64,000 bases of DNA. It comes from Rhizophagus irregularis. Taxonomy: Eukaryota > Glomeromycota > Glomeromycetes > Glomerales > Glomeraceae. The position numbers and the translations under genes are program-made. Shown here one piece after another: positions 22,392 to 34,241 of this stretch (the first letter of the stretch is position 1; each line of letters opens with the position of its first letter). The notes below the pieces were generated by a model that worked only from the letters and a program-made list of their open reading frames with translations, was not told the DNA's origin and searched no databases. Location of the stretch: the NCBI RefSeq assembly GCF_026210795.1, contig NC_089460.1, forward strand, positions 2,008,501 through 2,072,500. The letters run 5' to 3'.

Positions 22392-23217
22392 ATGATATTT
22401 TTATAAATCAAGAAAAAGTTAAGTTACGATTTTAATTCATTCGTTAATTAAATAAAATAAATATTTATGATGAATTTAATAATATTATAAATATGAGCTT
22501 ATTACGTACTACTTGTATGTTGATGTAGTAGGGAACAACAGGAAATCATTTCGAAATCAAATTTAGTTCTTGAATTAAAAGTTATATCAATGTGGGGGAA
22601 ACGAAGAAAGTGAATAAAAATATTGATTATGATTCATTAAAGGCATTGGACAATGAATTAAAAAATAAACCAGAAAATGAATTATTAAACATGGATTATT
22701 ATTTTTTTTTGTTCAGAAAAAAATAATTATCAGATCGTTACATTACAAATCATATTGGATAATGCATTAAAACAAATTAAATGGATATATAGAATTATTA
22801 AAAAATGGTAAAGTCAGTAACAATAAAGTCAAAGTAGTGAATGCATTGGATGGAATTAGTATTCTTGGCAAAAACCTACAAAAAAAAAAATGAAACGCAT
22901 TACGCTTTTCAAAAATAAATAAAAGGTAAATAAATACCTTCAAAGTTCTGCTAACTATACTCTCTGAAACCTAATAAAAGAAATAAACGAAACATTAGAA
23001 TGTCCAAGAGTTGTTCAAGAAGAAAAAAAAAAGTTGAATTACTAGGAAAAAAATTTAATCAGGAATTATGTTTTAATGTAGAAATTAATTTGTCTTATCC
23101 CCTGATCAACATCATTTACGTGGTTATGCTTATGCAAGTGATTTATGCTTACTAGACGATCAATTCATATATATTTATTTATGCATTTCCATTTCCAGTA
23201 CATATAATAACTATAAT
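22392..23217. other. Degraded sequence downstream of the recombinase gene
   Basis: About 820 bp with short open stretches broken by stops (for example VNKNIDYDSLKALDNELKN near 22610). It could be an eroded coding remnant but I cannot assign a family. Confidence 0.35.
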
Positions 23218-24902
23218 TTATTTTGTGATATTAATAGTAATGTTTTTACATTTAATAAATTTAAGTTTACTATTGTTAAAAAGTAAGTCATTTTTACGTT
23301 TTGAAGGAACTGTATTTTGGATTTCAGATAGTGGTTCCCTTTCTGTTTCAGATGATATATCAATTTCCTCAGCATTAGAAATTGCTGCTTCATTAAGGTT
23401 TTCTTTTGCATTGGATTTTTTCACGTTTGAATTTTCTGTTGTATTAAAATTTTCTGGCACATCCTTGTAAATAAAATATACAAAATAATTAATAATATTT
23501 AAATAAAATTATTTCAATGGTTAATAACAATATAGTCAATATACTTTAGAAACACTTGGGAGGGTTAACTTAGCGATAGTTAGCTTTTGTTTTTCATTCC
23601 GTTTTCGATATCTAATAAGCAAGACAAATTAATAATTTGGTAGCAACATAAAATTAATAAATTAATAGTTACTTACGCATTTAATCCTGCTAAAGATCGA
23701 TGTAATGTTACATTCATTATTGCTTGTGAATCTAATTTCTCGTCATTTAATTTCTGAGCAGTATATTTTCGTAATGAATGATTTACAATTCTTTTATTTG
23801 TACAATCAATTCCTGTAATATTGCAGATCTCTTTTAATATTCCAGATAATTTGTCTCGACCCATATGAGAAGTAGTATACCAGTTTCCATTTTCAATTTT
23901 TAAACAATAAATATAATTTTTAATCAATGATTACTAGTTTTATTAAATGTGTAATTTAGGAAATAAATTAATACCTTTAGGATCTTTATTTATGCGAAGA
24001 AAAAAATTTGCTTCAGCATTTCTTGGACGCAATTTTAAATATTTCTTGATATTACAGCATGTGCCATGTACCCCTATTTCATCTAGTGGAATAATATGTA
24101 TAGGATGTTGATTAGAATTTGTTTTATGGTAATACCCACCTTGGTGAGTTTTATCATGAATTGTTATAACATTAAATCCACCATCATCTCGTTCTTTAAA
24201 ATATTTAGCCATAATATTATGGTAAGATCCACCTCTCCGTGCTGTACAACATTCAACCCATAAAAAGACCCTTCTTAATAGTCCATCAGGCATATTATTT
24301 GACATATCAGGATGTTCAAATATTTGGATCATTTCTTCATTAGTAAGAGGATCAGCTCCATTATAATCGCCATTATTAATTTCTTCTAATTCAATCATTC
24401 TAGCATGTAAAGTATCACGTACAGATCTAAACTCATGATCTTCATGTATATTAAATGATTCATTAGTTTTAAATATTTCCTGATAGAACCTATTTATAGC
24501 ACATATCCCATTGTATAAAGAGTTTGCTTTGTATTCTTTATTCTCCCTTGTTTTTATAACTATTATAAATTCACATAAATGTAGTGCAATAACCTTTTTA
24601 TCATAAAGAGTAAGTAAATCTATAGCAGGTTGTGTATTTTTTACAAATTCGTCAAATCTAGAAAACCATAAACGTGTATTTTGTTGAGTATTTTTAGGTT
24701 TTGCAACTGTAGTATACTTTTGTAAAGTTTCTATACAAGGACGGTTATATGTTTCTTTAAAAGTGGATGATTTTGAAGGTTCTTTGTATATTTCAGAAAG
24801 TTGTGCATTTTCTATATGACTTAACTTTTCTTTTAGTTCGTCTAAAATAACAGTATTATTTTTTGAAATCAATAATTCGAAAGCTTTCATAAAACTAGCC
24901 AT
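23218..24902 (-). CDS. Crypton/DUF3504-like tyrosine recombinase, splice structure doubtful
   Basis: Transposon-type or domesticated tyrosine recombinase related to the DUF3504 domain of ZMYM/QRICH-like proteins. Exon 1 (24902-23975) holds an N-terminal core-binding-like region and the first catalytic Arg (CCTARRGGSY), with a Lys candidate in HDKTHQGG. The later part (about 23930-23677) carries the HxxR motif (NHSLRKYTAQKL) and the second His (TLHRSLAGLNA). The Tyr is encoded at the start of the next exon (23611-23545, AYRKRNEKQK). The last exon (23463-23218) is a charged tail. These give the complete R..HxxR..H..Y set. Oddity: the intron after 23975 has no AG acceptor leading into an open frame at NGNWYTTSHMGR. 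Either an internal AG near 23857 is used, losing about 12 residues, or the copy is inactive. Confidence 0.75.
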
Positions 24903-25355
24903 GTTAATATAGAGAAAAGGAGAAATAAGCTTTTAAAATTAAATTTGGGGCTTTTTAGACTATTAGACTATTAGTAAGCTTTGATTACGTAAATGACAGG
25001 GGATAAATCAATTATATCCTGGCTAATTGGAATAGTAAAATTTTACTTTAGAATCGGAACATGATCGGCCTATCGGCCGATCATTTATCCGATCCTAGTA
25101 AAATTTTACTTATTCCTAATTAGCCAGGATATAAGTAATACAAGTTGTTCATTTAATAACTATTTCTTTAACAAAATTTTTAACAAAATACGATGATGTT
25201 AGTTTTACCATGAATCTTAGTAAAACACCAATATAATTATAGTAAAATAAAAAAAAACACTTTTTATTTCATAAAATGATAATTAAATACAAAGATAAAA
25301 GAAAATAGAAATAATTCAAAATAATTTAGATATAAAAACAGATGGTTAAATCATT
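24903..25355. other. Intergenic region carrying a palindromic repeat
   Basis: Between the recombinase promoter and the 3' end of the small orphan gene. Apart from the palindrome at 25013-25133 I see only AT-rich sequence. Confidence 0.5.
25013..25133. repeat. Palindromic MITE with TA flanks
   Basis: Arms TATCCTGGCTAATTGGAAT and ATTCCTAATTAGCCAGGATA, each containing AGTAAAATTTTACT, around a GATCGGCC/GGCCGATC core. TA dinucleotides flank the ends, consistent with a mariner-type target duplication. Confidence 0.7.
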
Positions 25356-25979
25356 TTAATCAAAAGTTATATCCTCCCTTTCCTGGCCCGGCATCCTCCT
25401 ACCAGGACCGAATCTACGACCATGTTCTTGGGGATTTATTGTATTTATAATATATTTGCTTTTTTCTGATTTGGTAATATATTCTCTTTCGAGTTCAGGT
25501 TGTTCAGGTTCGGATTCAGGTTCGGATTCAGGTTCGGGCTCAAATTCGGATTCGGGTTTGAGTTCAAGTTCGGGCTCAGGTTGGGATTTGACGCGCTCGC
25601 TTGTAATAAATTCATACTCTTCACCGTTAATTGTCGTTTTAGTAATAACCCCACCGGTTAAAGTCGTAATGTATTCTATAATATCTTCACCACCAGAAGT
25701 AAATTTGGTAATGTATTTTCCTTCAGTTGAAGTGGTAATATGTTTGTTGTTAACTTCTTCGGTAACATATCGTTTACCATCATCGGATGATGTGACGATT
25801 CTTCTAATATCTTTAATACTTTGTTCTTTTTTTTCTTTTTTGTCAATAATAATAAGATACCATTGATTCCATTCTGTTGCACCACATACAGCTACCATCC
25901 CAGCAATTGCTGCTCCGGTGGCAATTCTTAATTCATCGATATTATTACTCATATTATAATCTGTATGTAAGAAAGTCAC
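25356..25979 (-). CDS. Small orphan protein with Glu/Pro repeat tract
   Basis: Single-exon ORF of 207 codons; the second Met (MSNNIDELRIATG) is an equally plausible start. An N-terminal hydrophobic, Gly/Ala-rich segment (ATGAAIAGMVAVCGATEWNQ) could be one membrane helix. The middle is Thr-rich with repeated phrases (KRYVTEEV, GKYITKFTSGGEDIIEYITT, GGVITKTTINGEEYEFIT), suggesting degenerate beta-type repeats. A tract of PE/PEPES units (about residues 130-165) follows, then a basic, Gly/Arg-rich tail (GRRFGPGRRMPGQER). I do not recognise the family. Opposite-strand and other-frame ORFs here are shadows of the Glu/Pro tract. Confidence 0.65.
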   Translation of the reverse strand: MTFLHTDYNMSNNIDELRIATGAAIAGMVAVCGATEWNQWYLIIIDKKEKKEQSIKDIRRIVTSSDDGKRYVTEEVNNKHITTSTEGKYITKFTSGGEDIIEYITTLTGGVITKTTINGEEYEFITSERVKSQPEPELELKPESEFEPEPESEPESEPEQPELEREYITKSEKSKYIINTINPQEHGRRFGPGRRMPGQEREDITFD

Positions 25980-26045
25980 AATGAGACGATTGAGACTTGA
26001 AAAGTCTGAAATTTTTCTCTTTGCTTGTCGTTTTATAATTTTTCA

Positions 26046-27036
26046 ATCAAAACGGATTTTGATGCTCTCTGATATGCATGTGGTGATTTAGCCTTACTAT
26101 TTATATTAAGTACAATAGTTCAGTGTAATGATTATCATGTGGTGATTTTTGATATAACGCCTTTTGATTTAGTCTTACTATTTATATTAAGTACAATAGT
26201 TCAGTGTAACGAAGGCTACGCAAAGTGGTATTGTTACTGATATGCATGTGATGTACATTGGAAATTGGAACTTCCAATTCTTTCAATTCCAATAATACTT
26301 CCAATTCCAATAAAAAATCATTGAAAGTTTCCAATGCACATAGAAACATATAAATTTTATATCTAGTGAAAATTGGAAGTACTTTTGGACTTCCAAATCA
26401 CTGATTTTGGTATAACGCCTTTTTGATTTAGCCTTTACAATTAACAATTTTTTTTGGCCAGTTTTGCGTGTTAAAACCTGTTTATACTGTGCGATTCACC
26501 CGGGTAACCGATTTCAAAAATGATACGGACTAATTTTACCATTTATATTTAATAACGTCTTGTTATCAAAAAAAGACTAACCATAATATACAAAAAATGA
26601 ATTGCATGCGTACAGTACAGGTTTACAAGACTTCCAAGTTAGATGAATTGATTGATTAAGTAACTAAATAATAACAAGCCGTTAATAAATTTCTATCCAA
26701 AAAAAAATGAAAAATAATTTGTTGATATGATATTGTACATAATTATACGAAGCAAATGCTTCATTTATCAATAAATCTAATGAACTAAAATAATTATCAA
26801 AAAATTCTGGAACTCAGACATATCACCTTACGTAGCCTTCGTTACACTGAACTAAAATTTGTAAAAAAAGCGCTCTTATTTTTTTTTTGTCAAATAAAAA
26901 AATTTTTATTGTTTTATTGTACTTGATATAAATAGTAAGGCTAAACCAAAAAGGCGGTATACCAAAAATCACCACATGCATATAAATAGTAAGGCTAAAT
27001 TAAAAAGGCGTTATGCATCAAAATCCCGTTTTGATT
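26046..27036. repeat. 1-kb inverted-repeat element upstream of the channel gene
   Basis: Ends AATCAAAACGGATTTTGATGC and GCATCAAAATCCCGTTTTGATT are inverted. Further in, TAGTTCAGTGTAACGAAGGC (26197-26216) is matched exactly by its complement at about 26835-26854. The left arm contains two tandem copies of a unit that includes CTTACTATTTATATTAAG. The right arm contains the corresponding inverted units. The interior (about 26250-26400) has a TTGGAA/TTCCAA-rich palindrome. No coding capacity. Confidence 0.7.
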
Positions 27037-27085
27037 ATTTTACCATGCTCCAGATCATGTATGGCGTAATTTTTGACAACAATTT

Positions 27086-27158
27086 GGACTGAACTAAAAA
27101 TTTATAAAAAAAAGCGCTCTTATATATATATTTTTTTTTTGTCAAATAAAAAATTTTG
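27086..27158 (+). promoter_or_regulatory. Proximal upstream region of the channel gene, duplicated in the adjacent repeat
   Basis: The sequence just before the start codon reads GAACTAAAAATTTATA, AAAAGCGCTCTTATATATA, a T-run and GTCAAATAAAAAATTTT. A close copy lies at about 26848-26913 inside the right arm of the inverted-repeat element. The TATATATATA run at about 27121-27132 could serve as a TATA-like element; this is inference. Confidence 0.45.
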
Positions 27159-27163
27159 ATACA

Positions 27164-30100
27164 TTGACAATGGAAACCGCGATAGATATAATTGATACGA
27201 AAAGAGATGATCTTGATCTCATTCAACCACATAATGAGAAAGTAACTGATGATTATAAACCACATAATGGGAAAAAAATTAGTAAACTTTTTATTTCTCA
27301 AGATGATTCATATGTTATTTCTTACAGTGTGGAAGATGAATCAATTCAAGGATGGTTAGTTAATGTTGAGGGGAATTGGCAACAACTACTCGATAATAAT
27401 GTTTATTTTAAGGTTGGTCAATTATATAATAAAGTTAAATTTTATAAAAAATCTTTTTTATCCTATGATTATGATAGCGAGAACAATCGTATTGTAAAAC
27501 ATAACTTTATTGATTTAAGTGATAAAAAAGGTCAAAATTTTCAACTAAAACATGTAGATAAATTATTCACCTATGAACGTTGGATAGGGTTCACTTCTAA
27601 TGGTGATTTAATTATAACGTCATTAGATGAAAAGTTAAAAGATTACAAAATTTACTTGTATTCAATCAATTCAAAAAACGCAACTCTTTTGGAATATTCT
27701 CAAATGTACAAAATAAAATTTCATAAAAGTTTAAATGAACATAATAATATTAATTGCTTTATACAATATCAAAAGTTATTCCTTTTTAACAATGGTCATC
27801 TGGTTCAATGGGAATTATCGGAAACGACAACAGTTACAACATTTGAAAAACCTGAAATGCAATACAATTTATTTCTTGAGAAGTTAAAATATATAAAGAT
27901 AAACAAAAATAAAACATTATTAGCAGCATGTGGTGAAGTTGATGAGATTAATGTAATTTATATATATTCAATGGAAACTGGATTATGTATTTCAAGATAT
28001 GGTTAGTAACTTATTATTATTTTTTTTTTTTCGTGATATTAGTTTTTTAAATGATCTAATTATATTTTATTTTTTATTTACAGATTTTGAAAATTATTTT
28101 CCAGTGGACTTTTTAACTTTAAAGGATGGTTCTGAAAGATTTATTATTTGTTCATACAGTAACCATAACCATTTCAAAACTCTAGATCCTTTTCATCCTT
28201 CTGAAAATAGCCAAGAAAAAACCCAAGTGAAAGAACAATCTAAGAAAGCCTTAGCTGAATATCACACTAAAAAAGAAAACCAAGTTGCAATCGACATTAC
28301 TGATAATATTACCAATATCAGTGGTCCTGTTAAAATAACTTTTAATTCAAACAAATTATTTCACGTTAAAGAAAATCATGTTTGGGTCACAGATTGGGTG
28401 AATGAGACTACATTTCAACAAATGTTAAACAAGACTTGTCATAGTAATATTTATACTTTACCTATTTTCCAAACTATACAAGATATGCTTAATGATATTA
28501 TTAAAGGCAAGATTCATAGTTTTCCAAAAAGTAATAAAATTAAATTAACAGATGGTAAAAATTTTCATTTTAATCTTGAAAATTTAGTGAGAGGTTATGG
28601 TAACGAAATTGAAGTTAAAGGATTTACACAAATTAATAATGAATGGAAAAAGACATCAAATAGTAGTATTGCTAATGGTATATTGGTATCATGTATACAA
28701 TTAAATAACCAGGGTTTGGCTTTAATTACTACTTATGGAATCTATATTTATACAATTGTTGAAGATTTCTTAAGACTTCGATACCTTTGGAGTAATAAGG
28801 AATTGATAGATTATAATAAGAATTGTAAGGATAATGAACTTGTTGAGTATAAAAAAATTATTCAGGGAATTTTAAAACAAGAATTTAATTGTGAGGATAA
28901 TGAGGATAATGTAGTTGTACTTGTTGAGGATAATGTACTTGTTGAGTATAAAAAAATTATTCGGGGAATTTTAAAACAAGAATTTAAAGAATCATTACCC
29001 TTACCAAATTTGAAATTTTGCATGGTGGAATTTTCAGAACGTGATGATTTATTTTTGGGTATTATAAATGATCGAGATGATTTTCCAAAATTTATATCAG
29101 AAATATTAGACATAGCAATCAACGCAGTTAAATCAAGTGAATCAAGTGATAAAGATATGAGAAAAACTGGTGATAAAACACTTAAATCAATTTTTGAAAA
29201 AATATTTGATTTAATTAAAAAGGAAGATTACAGTTTATATATGAAATTATTACCTTTTATTTGTTTAAAATTACCTAAATTATGTGATCTTCATTATACT
29301 AATTTAGTAACGACATATATCTTACATACAATTATTTTATTAGATCCCTCTTGTTTGTCAGTTAAAAATTTATCAAATACTTCACTTTATGCATACTCAA
29401 AAGATATTTATGTTAAAAAAATAATTTTATCAAATAGTTATTTTAAAAGTTTACTTTTATCATTTTACAAAAACTTGAGCCATCTTGGTCATTATTTAAG
29501 AACTCAAATTTCATCATTTTATCATAAGTTAAGATCGGAAAAAATTTTAACTCCAACAATTAGTTTTATTGTTCCTTTTCCAAAACTTTGTAAATATCAA
29601 AAGAATGATAATACTTGGAATGACATGTTATACCAACCAAAATCTATTCTATTTTATAGTATAGATAGTAGTAACTCTTATGAATGGTGGAATTTTGCTG
29701 CTATTATAGATTTTAAATGGAAAACTTTTGGAATATTTTATTATTTGTTAATTTGGTTTTTTTATGCTATTTTTGTTCTTTGTTTTGCATTAGCTGTCAC
29801 ATTAAATTTTAGTGATGAATTATATAGAAAAATACTTTTTATAATATCAATTTTATTTGGTTTTATACATTTATTTTTTGAATTTCGGCAATTGTTATGG
29901 AATCCAAGATACTATACTAAAGATCCATGGAATTTTTTCGGTAATTAAATTTATATAATAATTACTTTTTTACTTCTTTTAAAAAATATTAATATTAATA
30001 TTTTTTTATTATTAATAGATATAGCCGCATATTCTTTACCTGTTATAACATCCATATATTGGCTTATTAATGGTCAACTCCTTGAACTTGCAGCCATTAC

Positions 30101-31277
30101 TATTATCGTATTAAATTTTAAATTTTTAATGTTTTTTAGAGTATTTGAATCATATGGAAAATATTTTGCCATAATTATTGGCGTTGCTGAAGAAGTTTTT
30201 CCATTCTTAATTGTTTTATGCTTTATTATATTTGGATTTGGATTTGGCTTTTTTATTCTCTTAAGACCAATTACCAATATTTCGTTAGATAGGCCTGATT
30301 TTAATGAAGATAATAATAATCCATGGAATCTTGCTACTAAATATAATTATTTGAAAGATGGAATCATAGATCCTGATAATTCATTAATCCAAATTCCTGA
30401 TTCAAATACAAATATGTTTACCTGGTTTCAAACTTCAATTTTTGCAATGTATTTGTTGCTTACAGGTAAATAATTTATCAATTACTTAAAATTTATTATT
30501 ATTCGAATTTTTAATTTAATTTAATTTTACATATTTATAGGTGATTCTGGATCTTTATCAGCATGGACTTATCTTGATAATCCTACAGTGACATTTTTAT
30601 TATTTGTATTCACATTTTTTACATCAATTTATCTGATGAACTTGTTTATTGGATTGCTTGGTATGGCAATTGACAATTATAACAAACATGAAGAATTTTT
30701 ACTTTCAAAAGCAAAGGTATTTATTTTATTTATCATTTTATTATAAATATTAATATTTGATTGAATGGATTTTTCAAATTCTAATATAATTTTATTATAA
30801 CTTTAAAAGATTATCATGGATATTGAATTATTTTATATGTTACCTTCTCAAAGAAATAAAAAAGATTGGTTTCCGGACTGGATGTATGTATAAAATTTGT
30901 TAATATCAAATATATTTTATATTTAAAGATTTTTCTAATTCAAATTTATTAAATATTTTAGTTATTATAATTTACCTACTGATAATGTTTATAAATTAAT
31001 TTATGCAATTGATAACGGTAAAACTGAATTTAATTTTCCTCCATTCATCAGTAAGAAATTAAAAGAATTAATGAAAATTCAAAAACCTAAAAAGAAAATT
31101 AAAAACAAAATTAAACAAACAAAAGATGAACTTAATGATAAACTTGAACATACAAAAGATGAACTTTATGATAAACTTGAACAAACAAAAGATGAACTTA
31201 AACAAGAACTTAAAGAAGTTAAAACATTGTTAACTAATCTCATTAATAATTTAAATATTAATAGTAATAATATTTAG
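27164..31277 (+). CDS. Ion-transport (TRP-like) channel with WD-like N-terminus, one apparent frameshift
   Basis: Large membrane channel-like protein, about 1235 residues if the frameshift is discounted. Exons: 27164-28001, 28084-29940, 30019-30465, 30541-30716, 30810-30884 and 30962-31277. The first ~700 residues are soluble and beta-repeat/WD-like (SKLFISQDDSYVISYSVEDE, ERWIGFTSNGDLIITSLDE). About six hydrophobic segments follow, from IWFFYAIFVLCFALAV to FVFTFFTSIYLMNLFIGLLG. A pore-loop candidate (FTWFQTSIFAMYLLLTGDSG) lies before the last helix, and MAIDNYNKHEEFLLSKAK resembles the post-S6 region of TRP-type channels. The tail is a coiled coil of TKDEL.DKLE repeats (about 31100-31220). 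Exon 5 is one base too long: it reads IIMDIELFYM and then needs the +1 frame (LPSQRNKKDWFPDW), around TTT at 30840-30842. This is either a disabling mutation or a homopolymer error. Confidence 0.82.
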
Positions 31278-32103
31278 GATATTAAATATTTTATATAAGC
31301 TGATTTTTTTTATATTCTTTATTATTTTATATGTATCACAGTATATGTATTACTATTTATATTAAAAATAAATATTTTTTTTTATGTTAATTTGTAAATT
31401 AAATACTTTTAAAATATCTAAAACAAAAAATACAAATATAAATTTAAAAAGAAAATTAATGTAAAACTCTTTTTCATAAACATTACAACCAAAAAATTAC
31501 AATTTTCTATTTACCATTTTAATATTTTTTTTTGGAGAACTATTTTTTGACCATTTTCATCAGTATCGCTAAGAATCAAGAATTACTAAATGTTGCCTGG
31601 ATGATTATTGCCTAGGTAATTGTTACTTAAGTAATCATTACTTGGATTTTTTTGAATATATTACATACTATATAATATATAATTAAAACTATTGTCCATT
31701 ATAATTATTAAATTTGCTCAATTTGTTTAATGATTAGAATGCTAGATAATTTTTTTTTATCTTAAAAATGCAGATTTAATTCCTTCATAACTTTTTGTAA
31801 AGTCATACAAATGTAAAATTTCTTCATAATTAGAACGAACAGCTTTTTAAAACATATAGATTATACATTTGGCTGTAACAGAAAATTGTTATTTTTTATC
31901 GATTACTGGCGTGTAAGCAAAATTTTTGTGTCTATACTAGTAAATGGAACAGATAATTATTGCATTAAATCATGTTCTACTACCTACTTAGAAGAACGGT
32001 GAAATCGCTATTCTCAGGTAAATCCTTTCTGAAGGATAAGTCACAGTCCAACCAGTTATCTTCTATAAATTTGTCAATATTTTAATTATAAAAATTGTAA
32101 ATT
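31278..32103. other. AT-rich region downstream of the channel gene
   Basis: No gene seen. Near 31590-31655 imperfect copies of an ATTGCCTAGGTAATTGTTACTT-like motif alternate; otherwise AT-rich sequence. Confidence 0.4.
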
Positions 32104-32222
32104 TTATTTACAAAATTACCAAAAAGTTCCGATTTTTCCAAAATTCTCTGATTTTTTAGTTATTTATTTACAAAATTACCAAAAAGTTCTGATTTTTCCA
32201 AAATTCTCTGATTTTTTAGTTA
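32104..32222. repeat. Two-copy direct tandem repeat
   Basis: A unit of about 60 bp containing TTTACAAAATTACCAAAAAG and CCAAAATTCTCTGATTTTTT occurs twice in direct succession with one visible difference (TTCCG versus TTCTG). This indicates a recent local duplication. Confidence 0.85.
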
Positions 32223-32229
32223 TCATCAT

Positions 32230-33316
32230 TATTATAATATAACCTGTTTAATCTTATCTACTCCAATCTTTTGGAATAACTTAAAAATCTTCACAGCCCT
32301 TTGAATTTTTTTACACAAAGTATTCTTAGTAAATTTGCCAGTGAGATATTCCATTATATCATCATACACTTGATTTCTTACTGATTGATTACTAACTTCT
32401 CTCTAAATGTTCTTGATCTCTTTAATTCTCTCTTCATATGCCTTTTCATAGTAATACCAACATGAAATTTCTTCTCATAACACGTGTCTCTGCTTTACAA
32501 GCTTTTTGAAACAAGTGGGCTAAAGTCTTTGGTATTAAAACCCATAATCATTCTTGAATACATCATTATTTTCAGCAGATTTTCCCTAACAGGCATAGAT
32601 AATTCTTGCAATAAGCCTTACAAGATATTGTGCTCCTGATTATTATTTCTAGAGGTAACTAATTGTCTTGATAAATGTTTTAATGAACATCTCAATTTAA
32701 GTAATATTATTTCCATCATTTGTAGCTGAATTCTGAAAATCATTTTCACTATTTTCATTAGATGTATTTTCCAAATTATTTTGTACATTGGCAGAGCGGT
32801 TTGATGCATCTGGTATTCTTTCATCATCATTATTTTCAGAAGTATCATCCTCAATTATGATTGCTTATTACCTGATTCTACATAGTGACTTATTTCGATT
32901 GACCTCTGAAAGCCACCTTTTACCAATTCTAGTGAAGTCATGAGCTCTTCATCATCCTGTCCAGTATCAGTTTATTTTTTCTGAAAGTGATATTTACTAG
33001 AGGCCACTACTGCTTCTTCTTTAACCAAATAAATTGTCACAGAACACAAAGGACAAAAAAGGTATTTTGTTTCTCTTTACATAATATACTTCTTAAGATA
33101 TGTCCTATGAAAAAGGTATTCACAATCCAACACAACAAATGATTGGAATCAGAATTTTAGGATTACTTTTTGGTAAATACTGCAAGAATTGAGTTTCAGA
33201 ATACTGGTGAGAATAGTTGAAATCTCTTGATTTTGAAGATAATTTAATGCAAGTACTTTGAGTTGGAAAGGCTCAAAAGTATCTGTTTGAATTTCAAAAG
33301 TATTGGTTGAGTCCAT
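32230..33316 (-). pseudogene. Degenerate RING-finger-type gene
   Basis: Read from the ATG at 33316-33314: MDSTNTFEIQTDTFEPFQLK, then LNSCSIYQK, a stop, then VVLDCEYLFHRTYLKKYIM, a stop, and TKYLFCPLCSVTIYLV. The CxxxxxH..CPLC spacing suggests a RING-type zinc finger in which a Cys after HRT is now Tyr. An acidic region (DTGQDDEELMTSLELVKGG, EDDTSENNDDERIPDASN) and a long helical tail down to about 32230 follow with several frame changes. Multiple stops and shifts make it non-functional. Confidence 0.6.
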
Positions 33317-33828
33317 AATGATGAAGTGAGAAAGAAAATAAGTGCTTCTATATATATTTTCTCCTACTTATATATGTTCTCTTGATCTGATTGCTTTTTG
33401 ATTTGCAGGTAAATAAAATAACCTAAAATTAGTGAATAAACGTACCTATTACACTGGATTCACAGAGATAGTAGTTGCAAAACAAAGAAATATTTTTCTC
33501 AAAAATATTTTTTTTTAAAAAGAAAATCTTATCATTATTCTCTTGCTAATTTAATCTTAAAAAATACCATTAAAATGGTTATATTTTCTCTTACAGAAAC
33601 TATGCTTTATAAAGAAGGGATTTTCACTAAAAATTCAACTTACCAATCATAAATTAAGATTTTGTCATTAATTTGTTCTACATTAATGCATATGCTTTCT
33701 AACAATTTGTATCAAAAATTTTATAATGTAATATTAAATAATAATATCTGTAAAACTAACAAATATAATATATATTTGAATGTCTTTATAATGAAAAATT
33801 TTAAAATATAGCTAATAAGAATTCTACC
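33317..33828. other. AT-rich spacer
   Basis: About 500 bp upstream of the RING pseudogene; no feature recognised. Confidence 0.4.
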
Positions 33829-34022
33829 TATTAGGTTACTATTAAGATATGTTACTAGTAGAAATTTTACTTTCATATGAAACCTTACCTTAGAATTTAC
33901 TTAAATTCTATTGATTAATTAATTAAAAAAAAAAATTATAATAATGTAACATAAAATATTCTTTTATAGTAAAATTTTTAAAAAGTTTTATATGTAAACT
34001 ATCTTAATAATAGGTGGATCCT
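33829..34022. mobile_element. AGGATCC-family MITE, diverged copy
   Basis: Begins AGAATTCTACCTATTAGG and ends TTAATAATAGGTGGATCCT. The interior TTACTTAAATTCTATTGATT and ATAATGTAACATAAAATATT match the family at 15395 and 34242. Confidence 0.6.
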
Positions 34023-34241
34023 AGCTAATACTTTAATAGAAGATAAAATAGCATCAACATGTATTTAGATTTTAAAATGTTTAATATAAATAACTAATAA
34101 AATAACTTCAAAAGTATTTTAAACTGATTCAGAATTTGGTTTATTTTTTTTATATTTACAAAATATTATTAAATATCTTAAAAACAAATTAGGTGAAGTA
34201 TTTCTATCTTTTAATAGGATATTTTATTTATATAAAAATAC

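Noticed and set aside
25456-25866. 136-codon plus-strand ORF rich in Ser/Gly
   Set aside because: Antisense shadow of the Glu/Pro tract of the minus-strand gene at 25356-25979.
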